This document shows, one piece after another, positions 1 to 12,770 of a DNA stretch of 64,000 nt (position 1 is its first letter; the number at the start of each line of letters is the position of its first letter). The translations under genes were made by a program, and so were the position numbers. The notes below the pieces were generated by a model, which saw only the letters and a list, made by a program, of their open reading frames with translations, did not search any database and was not told the DNA's origin. This DNA is from Hermetia illucens. Lineage: Eukaryota > Arthropoda > Insecta > Diptera > Stratiomyidae. The stretch is taken from contig NC_051852.1 of assembly GCF_905115235.1 (NCBI RefSeq), positions 35,165,199-35,229,198 on the forward strand, in the 5' to 3' direction.

Positions 1-3000
1 AAGAAGTTGCATTAAGGGTTAACGAGGCTAAAATAAAATTCTAGAGAATCAGCGGCAATATGACAAAACGTGACCATGTGAAAACACAACTTCTAAAGCA
101 GGGACAGTTTCATATAATCTGCAGTACACCTGAAAAAGAATAGTATTAAAGACGATGAAGTCCGTAGGCGAATAAGTCTAACAAATAAGAGTTTTTACTC
201 AGTCCTGATTCTGAAATGAACAGCAAATTCCACATATACAGAATTACTCGTATTTTCAGACCTGCTTTCCCCTTTTATCTGTGAAATTTCGTAACATCTT
301 TGAGCGCTAAGTCCTGCGATACATTCTTGAGATACGGAAAAGATCAGATTGAAGAATCAGGCCCAACGCGGAGTTGGAAGGCCATATGGAGCGAATAAAC
401 AATGCAAGAATCTCCTCCCTGAAGAGTGAAACTCAAAGCACAGGACCACAATGAAAACCATGAAAAAGATAGAAAGAAACAATGACTAAAGCAGGTTGCT
501 TTTAGTATTTGGAAATTGGAAGACGCAATCAACGGAGCAAGATTTTTGAAAACAAGAAGGCGGTCAAGAAGATTACATGCAGGAGATTCGTCTCCGGGCG
601 CATTGCTTGAATTTGTATCGGGGGAAAAATGCATTGCACAAGTTCGACATTTTTCAATCACTTGCGTGTTAAAAATTCCGCGCATCTTTTCGATGGTGTT
701 GGTATGGTGTTTATGATCCATAGAGTTGGGAAACACACACAAGAAGACCATCTAGGCATCACCGACACACGTGCCAATTAGCTACCTCGTACGGAAACTC
801 GATTTACTTCTCTTGTATGTAATATTTTGCTAAAGACCAAGGCTCGATTTGGGCTGTCGCACCAACGACGATAATGATGGCCTCTGAACTTACCAAAATA
901 CCAGAGCCCACAGTGTTACGAAAGGGACACCAGTTTAGAACTAAGGCGTTTAGCACTAGATTTAGATCCAACGAACATTTAGATCCTCAATACCATTGCG
1001 GAAGAGGGCAGACATATTCTTGAAATCAACCCTTATTTTCGTTCGGTAACCAAACATCCTCCTCGACAAATCTCTATCTCTTTAAGTCACCTTTTACAAC
1101 AAGCAAGGAGTACTTTGAGTGAACTCTAATCCCCACCACAAAGGGTAGATTAGGTAAGAAAAACAGTTAATGACCGAGGTAATTCCCTGCTCTATTTTAC
1201 ATTTATAACTCTACAAAAATTGACCGATTTTCGCTAGCCTATATCCAGCCTATTTAGCCCATTATGGAATAAAATTACATAAAATATGAAATTTTTCAAT
1301 TGAATTAAGTAAAGATTTAAATATATCCCGCTCCGCGTACGTGATTTGCATCTGATAAAAATTCTTTCATCGTTTGTTTACATGATCATTTAAGGCCATG
1401 ATATCTCTACGTCTCATCTGTAATATGTAATACAAATGTTTATCATAAACTGCAGTTCATACTGTCCAAGGATTTCACCGTGTAATAATCGTAAGAAATA
1501 AACTAACATCGAGGGTCATCAATTCTCTTTATGAAATATGATCCACATGAACTTTCTTCCACATCCAATGCCAATCTTAATAACACTTAATAATTCAAAT
1601 CTAATTTCCTCACAACCTTCATGAATAAGTGACGATAATTTGAAGCCCCCCGAAAAGAAAAATGGAATAAGTGTCGTCTTATTTTATTCGAGTACTTCAA
1701 GCCACTTAAAATATTTGCTGTGTGTGCATACAATCGCAGACACGACATACATTTTCACTTTTTCCTTATACTTTGTTCAAAATTAAACCGTTTTGGACAC
1801 TGATCTGATAACAATAATCTAATAGAGGCTGACATATATCTTTTCCAAGCCGAAAATAGTAATATGGAGGGATCTACTACTGACAATGATGCAGATGACC
1901 GCGTGGCAGTTTTGTTATTGCAACAATGTGAATGAGTGTCTGATTGAACAGGGTGGACTTGTAGGAATATACAGCGGACTATTCTCGCGAATAGGTTACC
2001 ACTCCCACAAAATATAGGTCGGGATCAGGGTTCTCTTTGACCTAATTCCGTAAAGGTACCTTTGTGTGATGATGTGTAGACCACTAAATGGGGTTGCAAA
2101 AGCTATTTCTGCACATTCAGAAAAGGCTTCGTTGAACACTGCATATGACACGCACAGCATCCTATGCACCTGCCTACCTTTAATATTGTCCAACTAACTT
2201 GCTAGCGGACGATTCTAATCTTGGCTTTTAAGTAGGGTAGATATATGGTGTCAATCTAGACAGGTGGGAACCACTCACCACTAAAGATTGATACTTCTAC
2301 TCAGGTCATCGAGAAAACGAGATAGATAGAGAGATCTTAAATGGGTTAACATATCATGACTTCAACAGTCAAACGGGCCAAAGGAGGTTGAAATTCATTA
2401 CTGGAATTGAGGAATCAACACACATAACCAAAAAATAGCATTAGAAAAGACTTCGTCCTGTCACTAGATCAAAGAAGGCGGAGAGACCACGGTGGAACTG
2501 AAATTTGGCAATGTAGAGAAGAAAGGTAAGGGTAATTTTCTAACCAGCTCTGAAGACCAAATCAACCGTATCCGGTAAGGGATGTGTACATTTCATTGTA
2601 GGCACCACGCGTGGTAGAAAGACAAATCCGCTTTTGGAACATTCAAGAATATGGTAGGAGCCTTCAATTGTCTGTAATTTTGGAATGGATCAACTGTTCA
2701 TCCATTTAAATTCTTCACATGCTAACATGGAGGACGATCTACATCAACCGGGGATGTTGTTGGGAGGAAATCGATTGAGGTAAGGTGACTTAAGGGCAGG
2801 AATCGGCAGGAAGTTGCTGGCACAAATCCTGAATGTCGGTTGCTTAAACACATACTGGAATGGTGTGAATTTCACCGTCTATGACCCTTAAAGCCATCTA
2901 AATCCCATTTACACCCCATACATTCCCATTTACTTAGATGTATAGGGTATAAATCCCTTTCAGGCTTAGGGATGTTTTTGGGAAACCCATAGCAGGAGCT

Positions 3001-3110
3001 ATTTCAATTTCTTCTGAAAAATGACGGCCATATTCCATGTGATCTGATGGGCACTCAATGTAAACAAAATTATCATTAACCGGATACGGATATGTGAATA
3101 GCATAGACTA
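1..3110. other. No recognisable gene
   Basis: I see no gene, RNA or known repeat in this stretch. Short open frames exist (for example 344-751 on the minus strand), but none has a recognisable domain, splice context or repeat match, so I do not annotate them. Confidence 0.5.
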
Positions 3111-3124
3111 ATGCATGCGTCGGG

Positions 3125-3250
3125 GCAGAGCCTACTTCGCCGTCTCTTACCACAGACATTGCCCTTATAGACTCTCCGAAGAGGATCTTCGTGGTGCATC
3201 CGGACCAAGTAACCCACCCAACGCAACCATTTGGGATTAATTTTTTTATG
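3125..3250 (-). mobile_element. RTE-type LINE fragment (C-terminal part)
   Basis: The minus strand encodes a stretch ending LRWVGYLVRMHHEDP...RRVYKGNVCGKRRR. It matches the LRWAGHLIRMDEDDP..RKVYKGNIYGRKRRR region near the C terminus of the complete RTE element at 36478-39599. It is more diverged than most other copies in the window, so it is probably an old or distinct subfamily. Both ends are truncated. Confidence 0.65.
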
Positions 3251-3439
3251 GGTACAGTGCAATCTCGCGCAAAGATTTCGTGTAAGGGCTGGAAATTTTC
3301 TAGACCATCTTCTCCTCGAAAGCATTTTATTGTGTTACAGGGGTACCTATCAGCGGAAGGATTTGAATAGACTAAAATCGGGTCCGCTGTCGCTAAAATC
3401 AGTGATGCCTGGAAGGGCGTAAAGCTCAAAGTTATCCCC

Positions 3440-5990
3440 TACGATGAGATTGCCAGGAGACCGGTCGCTCGCATCTGATTGCCGAAGATCCGTATGGATA
3501 AGGAAAAGCTCGTCCAATCCCTGCGCCTTCAAACCCCCAAGATTCCCATGGACGGCTGGGTAGTTGTCAAAGAGAAGGAACCCCCGGCGAACAACCAACC
3601 TTTCTTACTCCGTATAAACGGAGAGTGCCTTAAGGCAAAAAGGGGAAAACTGTTACTGTTATGGGAAAGTCCTTAATATCACCCTACTAACCAACAATGG
3701 AATTCTTAGGGTGAAGAACTGGAGACTGCCTAACCAGAGTTCCTTCTCAGATCATAATTGGATACTTTTCTCCAAACGTTTCAGAGACCCAAGCAGGATC
3801 GACTGGAGGAAGTTTGGCCAAATTATCAAAAACAATCTCTCCGGTGCGCAAATTGGTAGGTTTGGCACGACAGACGAACTAGAGGCAAAGCTCGAGACTC
3901 TGGAAAAATCATTCAATAACGTCTTTCAAACTTCGTACCGAGTTAAATAAAGCAACAAGACACTGCCACCGTGGGGGAATGAAGATCATGTCCGCCATCA
4001 GGAAGCCGACCAGAGAGATCTTCAGCATCTGCTACAGGCACAAATATTGGCCGCCATACAAGGACTGCTTGAAGAGGCAGAAGTCGGCCATTAAGACTGC
4101 CAAGATGCGACCCTGGTTGGACTATTATCAGAACATTGAAAGAAACAGCGAATCTGCAAAGCTCAGTAAGATTTTGTCCAAGAAACATAAGAGCCCATTT
4201 TTCCTTAAACAGTAGAGAGGCTTCTGATGAAACACTGATACCGGGGAGGACTGTGAGTCAGAGCAGGGGGGTATGCAACCACCCCAGCCGTGCAAAACTA
4301 TCAAATCAGTAATTACCGACGATAAGATCGGCTGAGTTATAAACAGCTTCGCCGCGTATAAATCTGCGGACGCAGATGGCATCATGCCAGCCGTGCTATA
4401 GAAATAGCGGAAAAAGGTTGTACTGTGGTTTGTCGAGATTTACCGAAATTTTACCTCTTTGGGATACATACCCAGTCTGGGAGACGCGCACGAGTGGTTT
4501 TCGTAGCGAAAGCGGGCAGACACGGTCATGAGTCCGCGAAAGAGTTTTGGCCAATCAGACTCATCTCTTTCGTGTTGAAGATTCTAGAGCGCATCCTGGT
4601 CATCCGCTTAAGGACGATTATGGAGACAACGCCTTTCTTTAAGTCCCAGCCCGCTTACCTCAACGGCGAATCCACAGAAACCATTCTCCACGAGGTAGTA
4701 CAAAATAGTTGAGCGGTCACTGCAGTACAGGCAGTATACTTTAGCTGCCTTCCTAGATGTAGAGGGAGCTTTCAATAATGTTAATACCAATGCCATCAAG
4801 GAAGCCTTGAATAGTATTGGATTGGAGGGGTATCTGACGCATTGTATAATAAGAACAAGGATAATCCAGTCGGATCTGGGAGGCAGCCACTTGATTAGAG
4901 CTGTGAACAGAAGCACGCTCAAGGGTGGCGCCATCTCTCCGGTGCTCTGGATAATAGTGATGGACGAAATGTTATGAATCTTGGACAGGAGCGAGGTGAA
5001 GCTGCTGGCGTATTCCGACGATTTGGTGATATTAATATCAGGGATGTTTTCCTCCATTATTAATGACGTGGTGTGCCTATGGGCCGCAAGATGAGGACTC
5101 GGCATAAACCCAACCAATCCTAACGTACGGCTCTATTGTATGGTGATAGTGCTTGAGGAAAAACTGCAATAGAACGAAGCTTAATAGGGTTCAAAAAACC
5201 GCGTATGCAGGTGCTACCGGGGCTCTGCAGTCCTGTCCAGCATATGCTCTTAATGTACTCCTGTACTTTCGTGCAGTGCTGCCAGACTACTTGAGTCTGG
5301 GTGCTAGATAGCGAAGTCCTACGGCTATAGTAACATTCTAGACGAAGCACCTCAAGAAATTTGGGCACTCCCCAAGGACTATACCACACGCAAGCTGAAC
5401 TTCACGAGAAAGTTTGCTGTGAACTTTTCAACCAGGGCAGATTGGAAGACCGGCGGGATCTTGGTCGAAGTTGAAAACGAAGTTTTCAAATTCTTTGTTA
5501 AGACTAGACTCGAGTAGTTCATAAACACATTTAAACCATGCATGCAAGAAGTTTTTCCCATCCAGTAGAAAAAGCAAAAATTGATATCGCTGCTAATGTA
5601 TCCTCTTCGTATCGTCCTATCTGTCTTATAGACATTATGGGGAGATTTTGAAGATGATGCATCGAGCGAGCCGATCTATCAGAACGACATCATGAGTTTC
5701 AGCGATACGCTAGTTATGATTAATGGGATTATAACTGCTCGGAGGAAAAATTATCGTTAACAAGAATTGCGTGGTGTAAACGCTAGATGATCAAAAAGCA
5801 CCGCTACACCCAAGGACCCCTGGCACATTACGTTCAATTGTCCGAGGTTCATGGAGAAAAAAAAGGAGTTTGGACGACGACTTCAATGTCGTTATTGAAC
5901 CGCATAATCTCGTAAAGGAGATGCTGAGGTCAGAGGCAAATTGAAAGACAGAAAAGTCTAGGCACCTAGAACTAGAACCGGATCGAGCCA
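3440..5990 (+). mobile_element. Degenerate R1-like non-LTR retrotransposon
   Basis: Scattered plus-strand pieces follow the order of an R1/Jockey-group LINE. A gag-like piece around 3479-3670 contains GWVVVKEKEPPANNQ. The end of an endonuclease follows near 3711-3800 (WRLPNQSSFSDHNWILF). Reverse transcriptase runs from about 4440 to 5110, with FWPIRLISFVLKILER, FLDVEGAFNNVNT, GGAISPVLW and a YSDDL active-site block. A thumb-like segment (GALRSCPAYALNVLL) lies near 5220. A C-terminal Cys/His remnant with PWHITFNCPRF lies near 5820. Most of the endonuclease is missing and there are many stops and frame changes, so the copy is dead. I see no RNase H domain, which separates it from the LOA-like family elsewhere in the window. 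The clade call rests on motif style only. Confidence 0.65.
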
Positions 5991-6814
5991 GGAGAGCGCG
6001 ACGGACGTGTCTAAGTTACACGTCGACTTGGTATACATAAAAACTCTCCTCGCAAAGTAATACTGCACGGTAGTCTCGCAAGGTATGCGCAGAAGTGTCA
6101 GGATAGTTTAAGTGCAACCAGACGTGACAATATCATTCAACGATTTCCACCTCCACTTATGAGAAAAAACTAGTAGCATCTGACTCTAAGGCCTGTGTTG
6201 CTTTTGGAAGTGTATTGAACTAGTATTTGGAACGTCACATAACAGGCAAACCAATTTAGTATTTAGGGATGATAAGTTCGTAGTGCCTCCGGGCATGTAC
6301 GTGTACCGAATCGAGTTTCGAACTTCCACAATTCCGTAAAATAAAAAAAAAGTACAGCAATGGGGGATTTAATATTAAATAAATTATCCCATAAATGCAG
6401 TGTTGGAGAGAAAATTAATTGAGGGTGTGTAATGGTAGTTCAGCAGATGAGAATCTTCTGTAGGAAGAGAAATCGGGTGAATTTGCGTTGAACCGCTTCA
6501 AAAGCGATATAATCACAATCAAGAAAGGAAAATCAATCCATGGAGTAGTATTCAAAAATGTTTCTAATAAGACAACGTTCAGAAAAGCCTAATCAAGACG
6601 AAATCAAGATAAAACCAGTTAGCCTTGAAGTACGATCGACAACATGAAATAAGCTTAGATATGATAGAGGTTAGCCAGCAAAGGATTATTAGCAGGGAGT
6701 TAAGAAGCGTGGAATAACATTTGATAGCTTTTAGCGTCAACTTATTCGCAGAACACTAACAAACCGAAATATAAATCTAAGTTGTATTGTAGGAAAACAT
6801 AATTTAATTGAGCC
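5991..6814. other. No recognisable gene
   Basis: AT-rich spacer between two LINE remnants. I see no coding, RNA or repeat signal here. Confidence 0.4.
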
Positions 6815-8150
6815 GAATCAGAGCCAGGGCGAACAACTGCACCAGACGCGCAAGTTTTACCAACAAGTCAGCAGGATGAAGCCTTATACACCTCGATGTT
6901 AATCCTACCAACAAAGAGGGAAATCTGATTTCCGACAGAATGAGCATAGTGGACCGACGAGTTGAGTATTTTGATGAATTGCTCAACAATAAAAATATCG
7001 GCGATTTGGAGGTCCCGCCAACTAAAGACGACGGACAAATACTGCCACCACCAAGCATAGAAGAAACAGTCCGTGCAATCCACCGGCTCATAAACCATAA
7101 GTTGCCAGGAGCCAATGGAATTACAGCGGAATTGGTTAAATATTGAAGCGGCCAACTACACCAAGCGGTTCATCAACTGATGCTCAGAATGTGGGACGGC
7201 GAATCCATGTCTGACGACTGGCGAAGGGGCCTTATCTTCCCATACATAAAATGGGGGATATCACACAGCGATCTGCGGCAAGCGGTGGAAAAACTGTTGG
7301 AATATGGACATCAGTTGCATCATCTTTTCATCGACTTTAATGGCGCCTATGAAAACATAGCCACGGTAAAACTCTACACGGCCATGGGAGAATTCGGTAT
7401 CCCGACGAAATTGATAAGACTGACGAGGCTGACCCTGACCAATGTGCAAGGCCAGATAAAAGCAGCAGGATCACAATCGAGACCATTCCACATCAACAAC
7501 GGTCTAAGACAAGGGGATGCCCTATCGTGCCTCCTCTTTAACTTGGCACTGGAGAAAGTGATTCGCGACGCAGATCTGAAAGCAAGATGCACCATCTTCT
7601 TCAAGTCCACTCAACGCTGACGATGTTGACATTATAGGAAGAACAATTCAAGATGTACAAACGGCCTTCAAACAGATTAACCAGGCGGCGCGAGATCTCG
7701 GGCTACACATTAATGAAGGCAAGACAAAGTTCATGGTCAGCGCCAAAAACCAAAAAACAAACTGCATCGAATCGCACTGGTCAAACGAAAACAATAAAGA
7801 TAGGAGACTACAACTTTAACAGCGTTGAAAATTTCTCCTACCTAGGGTCGAAAATCACAACCGATAACAGCTGCGACGATGAAATCCGCGCACGGTTTTT
7901 AGCAGCCAACAGAACCTATTTCAGCTTACAAAAACTGTTCCGCTCAAAACGTCTTACCATAGGGTCAAAGCTTTTACTGTACCAGCCTATGATCTTGCCA
8001 GTCCTGTGTGTATGTATTCCTTGGAAACATGGGTTCTTAGCAAAAAAAATTGCAAACGCTTGGTCACGTTCAAGAGAAGAATCCTCCCAAGAATGTTTGG
8101 CCCCCTACATGAGGATAGACGATTCCGTAGCCTACATAACGACGAAACCT
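6815..8150 (+). mobile_element. RTE-clade LINE, truncated at both ends
   Basis: The sequence is homologous to the middle and 3' part of the complete RTE element at 36478. It begins in the linker before the reverse transcriptase (RKFYQQVSRMKPYTP region). It contains KLPGANGITAELVKY, the FIDFNGAYENIATVKLYTAMGEFGIPTK block, LRQGDALSCLLFNLALEKV, and the segment around DYNFNSVENFSYLGSKITTDNS. An internal deletion removes RT sequence near 7255, and the YADD active-site box is damaged near 7617. The 3' terminal 250 bp and repeat tail are absent. The copy is inactive. Confidence 0.85.
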
Positions 8151-8587
8151 TCTGTGAAGAAATCTATCAAGGAAAAGGGAAATGAAGGGCGACACAGAAT
8201 CGCCTACACCCAGAGATGATGAGAAATTATATACCAATCAGAGGTAAAATTAATGAGAAATTAGTAGTGATATCAGCAAATTTTATGCACATGGGAAAGG
8301 GCTGAATAAGGTTACAGAAGACCAAAACAGTTTGAAATTCCAGCAAGATATTGAAATTATTTTGTTTATTGTCCAGTTTATAAAAAAAAATGTAACTACA
8401 TGTTGTTGTCTTTGAAAGTATCCTGGACTAATACTTGGATTCCCATATTTTTGACAGCTGAGGCAGTCTGGCTGTACAAGGGTGGTAACTTCATGGCTGC
8501 TCCAGGCGCTTACGTGAAAGAATGTACAAAAAGAAATTATGAAGAGAAAGAGTTATTTTACGGTGATTTCGGAAGGCAATAGTTAGT

Positions 8588-8810
8588 AATAATAATCGTT
8601 GGCGCAACAATCCATATTGGATCAGGGCCTTGGAGTGTGTTAGAGCACTTCATTTAAGACCGCAACGGTACACTACAGTACACTATAGGAGGCAATGTGG
8701 TCAGCATTGCGCTCGCCCGAGATTATAACTCTGGCTACCCTCAGGTACTCATTCACAGCTGAGTCGACTGGTATCTGACGTCAAATTACGATATAAATCT
8801 GGGAATGGAT
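8588..8810 (-). mobile_element. tRNA-type SINE copy (partial)
   Basis: This copy is homologous to the SINE copies at 25986-26222, 26295-26418 and 60341-60459. Read on the minus strand it ends with TTGTTGCGCC followed by a short ATT-repeat tail (complement visible at 8588-8600). The head with the pol III B box is missing here. Its shared body includes the segment complementary to CATTCACAGCTGAGTCGACT near 8755. Confidence 0.7.
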
Positions 8811-8865
8811 TCTACGGTAGACTGACTCAAAATTTGTTCAATGCTACGTATATCTCTACCTTTCA

Positions 8866-9175
8866 TCATCATCATCATCAACGGCGCAACAACCGGTATC
8901 CGGTCTAGGCCTGCCTTAACAAGGAACTCCAGACATCCCGGTTTTGCGCTGAGCTCCACCAATTCGATATCCCTAAAAGCTGTCTCGCGTCCTGACCTAC
9001 GCCATCGCTCCATCTTAGGCAGGGTCTGCCTCGTCTTCTTTTTCTACAATAGATATTGCCCTTATAGACTTTCCGGGTGGGATCATCCTCATCCATACGG
9101 ATTAAGTGACCCGCCCACCGTAACCTATTGAGCCGGATTTTATCCAAAATCGGACGGTCATGGTATCGCTCTATC
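8866..9175 (-). mobile_element. RTE-clade LINE, 3' terminal fragment
   Basis: The minus strand encodes the RTE C terminus (RLNRLRWAGHLIRMDEDDP, then RKRRRGRPCLRWSDGVGQ) and then the family's terminal GGTTGTTGCGCC followed by TGATGATGATG. It is a typical 5'-truncated LINE insertion of about 300 bp. Confidence 0.88.
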
Positions 9176-9179
9176 TATC

Positions 9180-10665
9180 GCTCTAAATCTATCTCTACCT
9201 TTAAGAGTAACAATCCCCCCTATTCAAGATAAACCTCAGCCAAGGGGCCCGGTACGACATCATTCCGCCCTAGTTCTCGGGTCAAGTAGGCCGATATAGC
9301 TTTTCTCACTTAATGATAAAATAATAAAAGTCTACGAATTCATCAAGCAGAGCAAAAATAATTCATCAAACTATAGGGACCATAAAATGCGATGTCAACT
9401 CGGTAAATTGAAAGATCCAGGACAGAAGCAATGCAAAAGCATTAAGTGGAAAGATAACCACAGCGTCGCATCCTATACGAGGGGAACGAGGTTTTAAACC
9501 ATCAGGTTAATGCGAAAAGTAGCAGAAGTCCAGAATATAGGAGCGCACTCAACCCAAATTAGAAACGAGAGTGCTACAGATTAATTTCAATTTCCACAAA
9601 GCACGATTCCATTCACTAAAAAGAACCATATCAGAATTACAACACGCCGGGAACCCGGAAGGTATGAAAGGTTTTGTTGTATGCTTACATAAGCATATTT
9701 GAGTGGGATCCCAGTCAATTTCTAAAAAATTATACTTATAATAAATATGACAATATACATACTATTATTAACTTTATTTTAATCGGTATCATCGATAGAG
9801 AATTTGAATATTGAATATTTTGAGGCCAAGATACCATGCGCTTGGACCACCATTTTTTTTTCAGATAGTTGGGCTGAGTAGTTTCTGAGAACGGGTCACT
9901 GAAACAAGTGACCCCTTTTCGGAACACTGTACTCACTCGCTTTGCAACGAATGTCAAAATTAATAATTTACACAAAACATTAAAAATTGCACCTCGATGA
10001 GAGATAAAATAGGTCAAAAAATGTTATGGGGCCCGCAAAGAAACAACTTTTCAGGAAATCACGGAATACCTTGAGGATGGATTCGTAAGATCCATAGCCG
10101 CATCTACAGCTGCTATACCATACTTGTGTAATATTTGCGTTCAAGGTTGACAATAGCCAATCCATTTTGACGATTTTCAAACATCTACGTTCATTACAAC
10201 TATTTTCCTACTTACCGACTACTAGGATAACGAAATTATAGCGATGCAGGATGTATGCTTTCGTGTAAGGCGAATCTATCTAACTAAAAGAGTGGGACGA
10301 CAAAACGTGTAAAAGAGGCAAACAGTTGTTTAAAGGAAGAACATAAAACCAAAGAATATGGCTTATTGGATCGAAAAGCAGGGAGCGTGAGGGAAACAAC
10401 CATCGTAAATATCCTATCTCTATTTAAAAAAAAATATTAAATTAATTAATAATTAAATTTAAAAAAACGCCCACACAATACAGAACCTGATCTAAAGCGT
10501 CATATAAAGCAGGCTTCTGCGTTTCGTTAAAAACAACAATGACCTATTTGACCGGCAGTATTGGTTTCAGCACGCCCTCTCCAGAATGCATGCAACAATT
10601 ATAACAGTTGTGGGTCTGACAAGAGACGCAGCTAGATCTGGCAAGTGCTGTTTAATGTTGACATT
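9180..10665. other. No recognisable gene
   Basis: I see no gene, structured RNA or known repeat. Open frames near 9736-10180 on the minus strand are short, AT-rich and without recognisable domains. Confidence 0.45.
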
Positions 10666-10669
10666 CATC

Positions 10670-11585
10670 GGCTTTAAAATCATAAGTTGCCAGGAGCTGT
10701 TGGAATTACAGCCGAATTGGTTAAATATGGAGGGGACAAATTACCCAAACTGATGCATCAACTTATGCTCAAGTTGTGGAACAGCGAATCAATGCCTGAC
10801 GACATCTATAAGATATTCTCCTCTATATTGCTAGGCCGGATAGCTCCATACGCCCAGAACATCATTGGCCCATACCAAAGAGGCTTCACTCAAAGTAAAT
10901 CAGCAACAAATCACATTTTCTCTCTGTGACAAACGAAGGAAAAACTGTTGGAATATGGACATCAGTTGCACCATCTTTTCATCGATTTTAACTACGCCTA
11001 TTATAGAATAGCCAGGGTAAAACTGTACACGGCTGAAAACAGCAGGATTACTCTCGAGACCGTACAACATCAACAACGGTCTAAGACAAGGGGTGCCCTA
11101 TCATGCGTCCTTTTTAACCTGGCCCTGGAAAAAGCTATCCGTGATGCTAAGGTAAATGCGAGAGGCACCATCCTCTTTAAGTCCACCCAAATTGTGGCCT
11201 ATACTGACGATATCGACATCATCGGAAGAACGATCCAAGATGCATAAAACGACAAAAAAAAACCCTACATGAGGAAGGACGATTCCGTAGCCTACATAAC
11301 GACGAAATCTATGAGCGATACCACGACGTGGTTGTGGATAAAATTCGGTTCAATTGGTTGCGGTTGAGGATAAGGATGATCCAGCCCGGAAAGTCTATAA
11401 GGATAATATCTATGATAAAAAAAGAAGACGATGCATATCCTACCTGAGATGGAGTGATGGCGTAGGTCAAGACGCCAAATAGCTTTTAGGGATATCGAGT
11501 TGATGGACCTCCGCGCAAAACCAGGATGTCTAGAGTTCCTTATTAAGGCAGGCTTAGACCGGATACATGTTGTTGCGCCGTTCTT
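10670..11585 (+). mobile_element. RTE-clade LINE with internal deletions
   Basis: RTE blocks in order: GITAELVKYGGDKLPKLMHQ, IYKIFSSILLGRIAPYAQN, then after a gap GHQLHHLFIDFNYAYYRIAR, then LSCVLFNLALEKAIRD and a damaged active-site box. After 11250 a second deletion joins to the C terminus (VYNGRRF-type region near 11290, then the end of the element at about 11580). The copy ends near GTTGTTGCGCCGTT without a clear ATG-repeat tail. It is dead. Confidence 0.82.
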
Positions 11586-11960
11586 ACCTAGCGGGGAATC
11601 TTTCTAAACCTCTGACATCTGAGTAGACTCTTTACTTTCGCTACTCTCCGGGGTTTTTCCCCATCTGATATAATGCCCGCTAATCCTTTATTAACAGCGC
11701 CTTTTCCCATTTTTTTTCCTAGTACCTCGTCTAGGGATTACTGTGATTTCACTGCTAAATCAAGTGTTTAAGTTCTCAAAATTTGAGTTAGTAAGTCGAG
11801 TTTCCGTTCGCTTCTTACCAAAATAGAAATTGTGTCAATGGCGCTAAAAATTGTGTTTGATGTCAATATTTTCAAACCTTAAAGCGCAATCTCCTAAGAT
11901 GAATTTGTTATTCTCCCTAGTACATATATTTGTTGAGCACTCGCTGGCGCGTTCACTTAA

Positions 11961-12766
11961 GGGGGTCATCCCGTGTGTCGGATCCGAGGAATCGATTTTT
12001 TTTCTCATCAATTGTATCTAGATATAGTGTCAAATATATGGGCAAAGTGATTTTTTGATATTGGGAGTGGTTCGGAAATTACAGTGTCAAACAGGTAAAA
12101 TGCCACATGCCAGGTTTATGAAGATCGCGATAATAAAGCGCGTATTTATCGGTCCAAATGACGTTCGAATGACTTCGCTAAAATCATAAGAATTGAAGCC
12201 AAGGCTTTACATGTGTTTCTTCAAGAAACCTAAGGTTTATGGACTGACTAGGTATAGCAGATTGATGGTCAGCTAAGAATTTGTGGTTGAAAATCGCATT
12301 CTACTTTTTAATTGCGCTTTTCTCGAAACTGCAAGTTAAAAATCTGCTCGGTCTAACTAGGTCAAACTAGGATAATTGAGATTCATTTGGTAGTTTTTTT
12401 TTTGTATTCATTAAAAAAGCTTAACAAGGCACCAAAAATTTAGCTTTCAATATTTTCTAATAATCCTAGTTTGCGGACAGTGGTTTAGTCCGCACGTTAA
12501 AATGCCTTTAACTTTTTTTATTTAAGATGATCACAGCGCCCTCTAGCGTCACAGCAAAAAAAACATCTTTTTTTTGGAGATGGGCGTATGGGTTGTTCTG
12601 TATTTCAATAACGAACGATGTTATCGTGCTGGAAAAATTACTACGCATGCTCAAGTCATTAATAAATATATGGTGAAAAATTCGTGTTGGTACTTTTATC
12701 CAGTTCGTCACGAAAAAAAATCTGAAAAAAGCGAAAAAAAAACGACCTTCACACGGGATGACCCCC
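11961..12766. mobile_element. Non-autonomous DNA transposon (MITE) with TTAA duplication
   Basis: The element starts with GGGGGTCATCCCGTGTG and ends with the exact complement CACACGGGATGACCCCC, a 17-bp terminal inverted repeat. TTAA flanks both ends (11957-11960 and 12767-12770). It has no long reading frame. Its first 150 bp match 44986-45130, and its right half (from about 12245) matches the sequence after the transposase stop near 46380, including the end of the transposase gene (tatgg..ggtatagcagatt). It is therefore an internally deleted derivative of the transposon at 44986. TTAA duplications occur in the piggyBac and Kolobok superfamilies; the relative's transposase points to Kolobok. 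Confidence 0.85.
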
Positions 12767-12770
12767 TTAA

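Noticed and set aside
344-751. Minus-strand 135-codon open frame near the window start
   Set aside because: No recognisable domain, splice site or promoter, and low-complexity Cys/Phe-rich composition typical of a chance frame.
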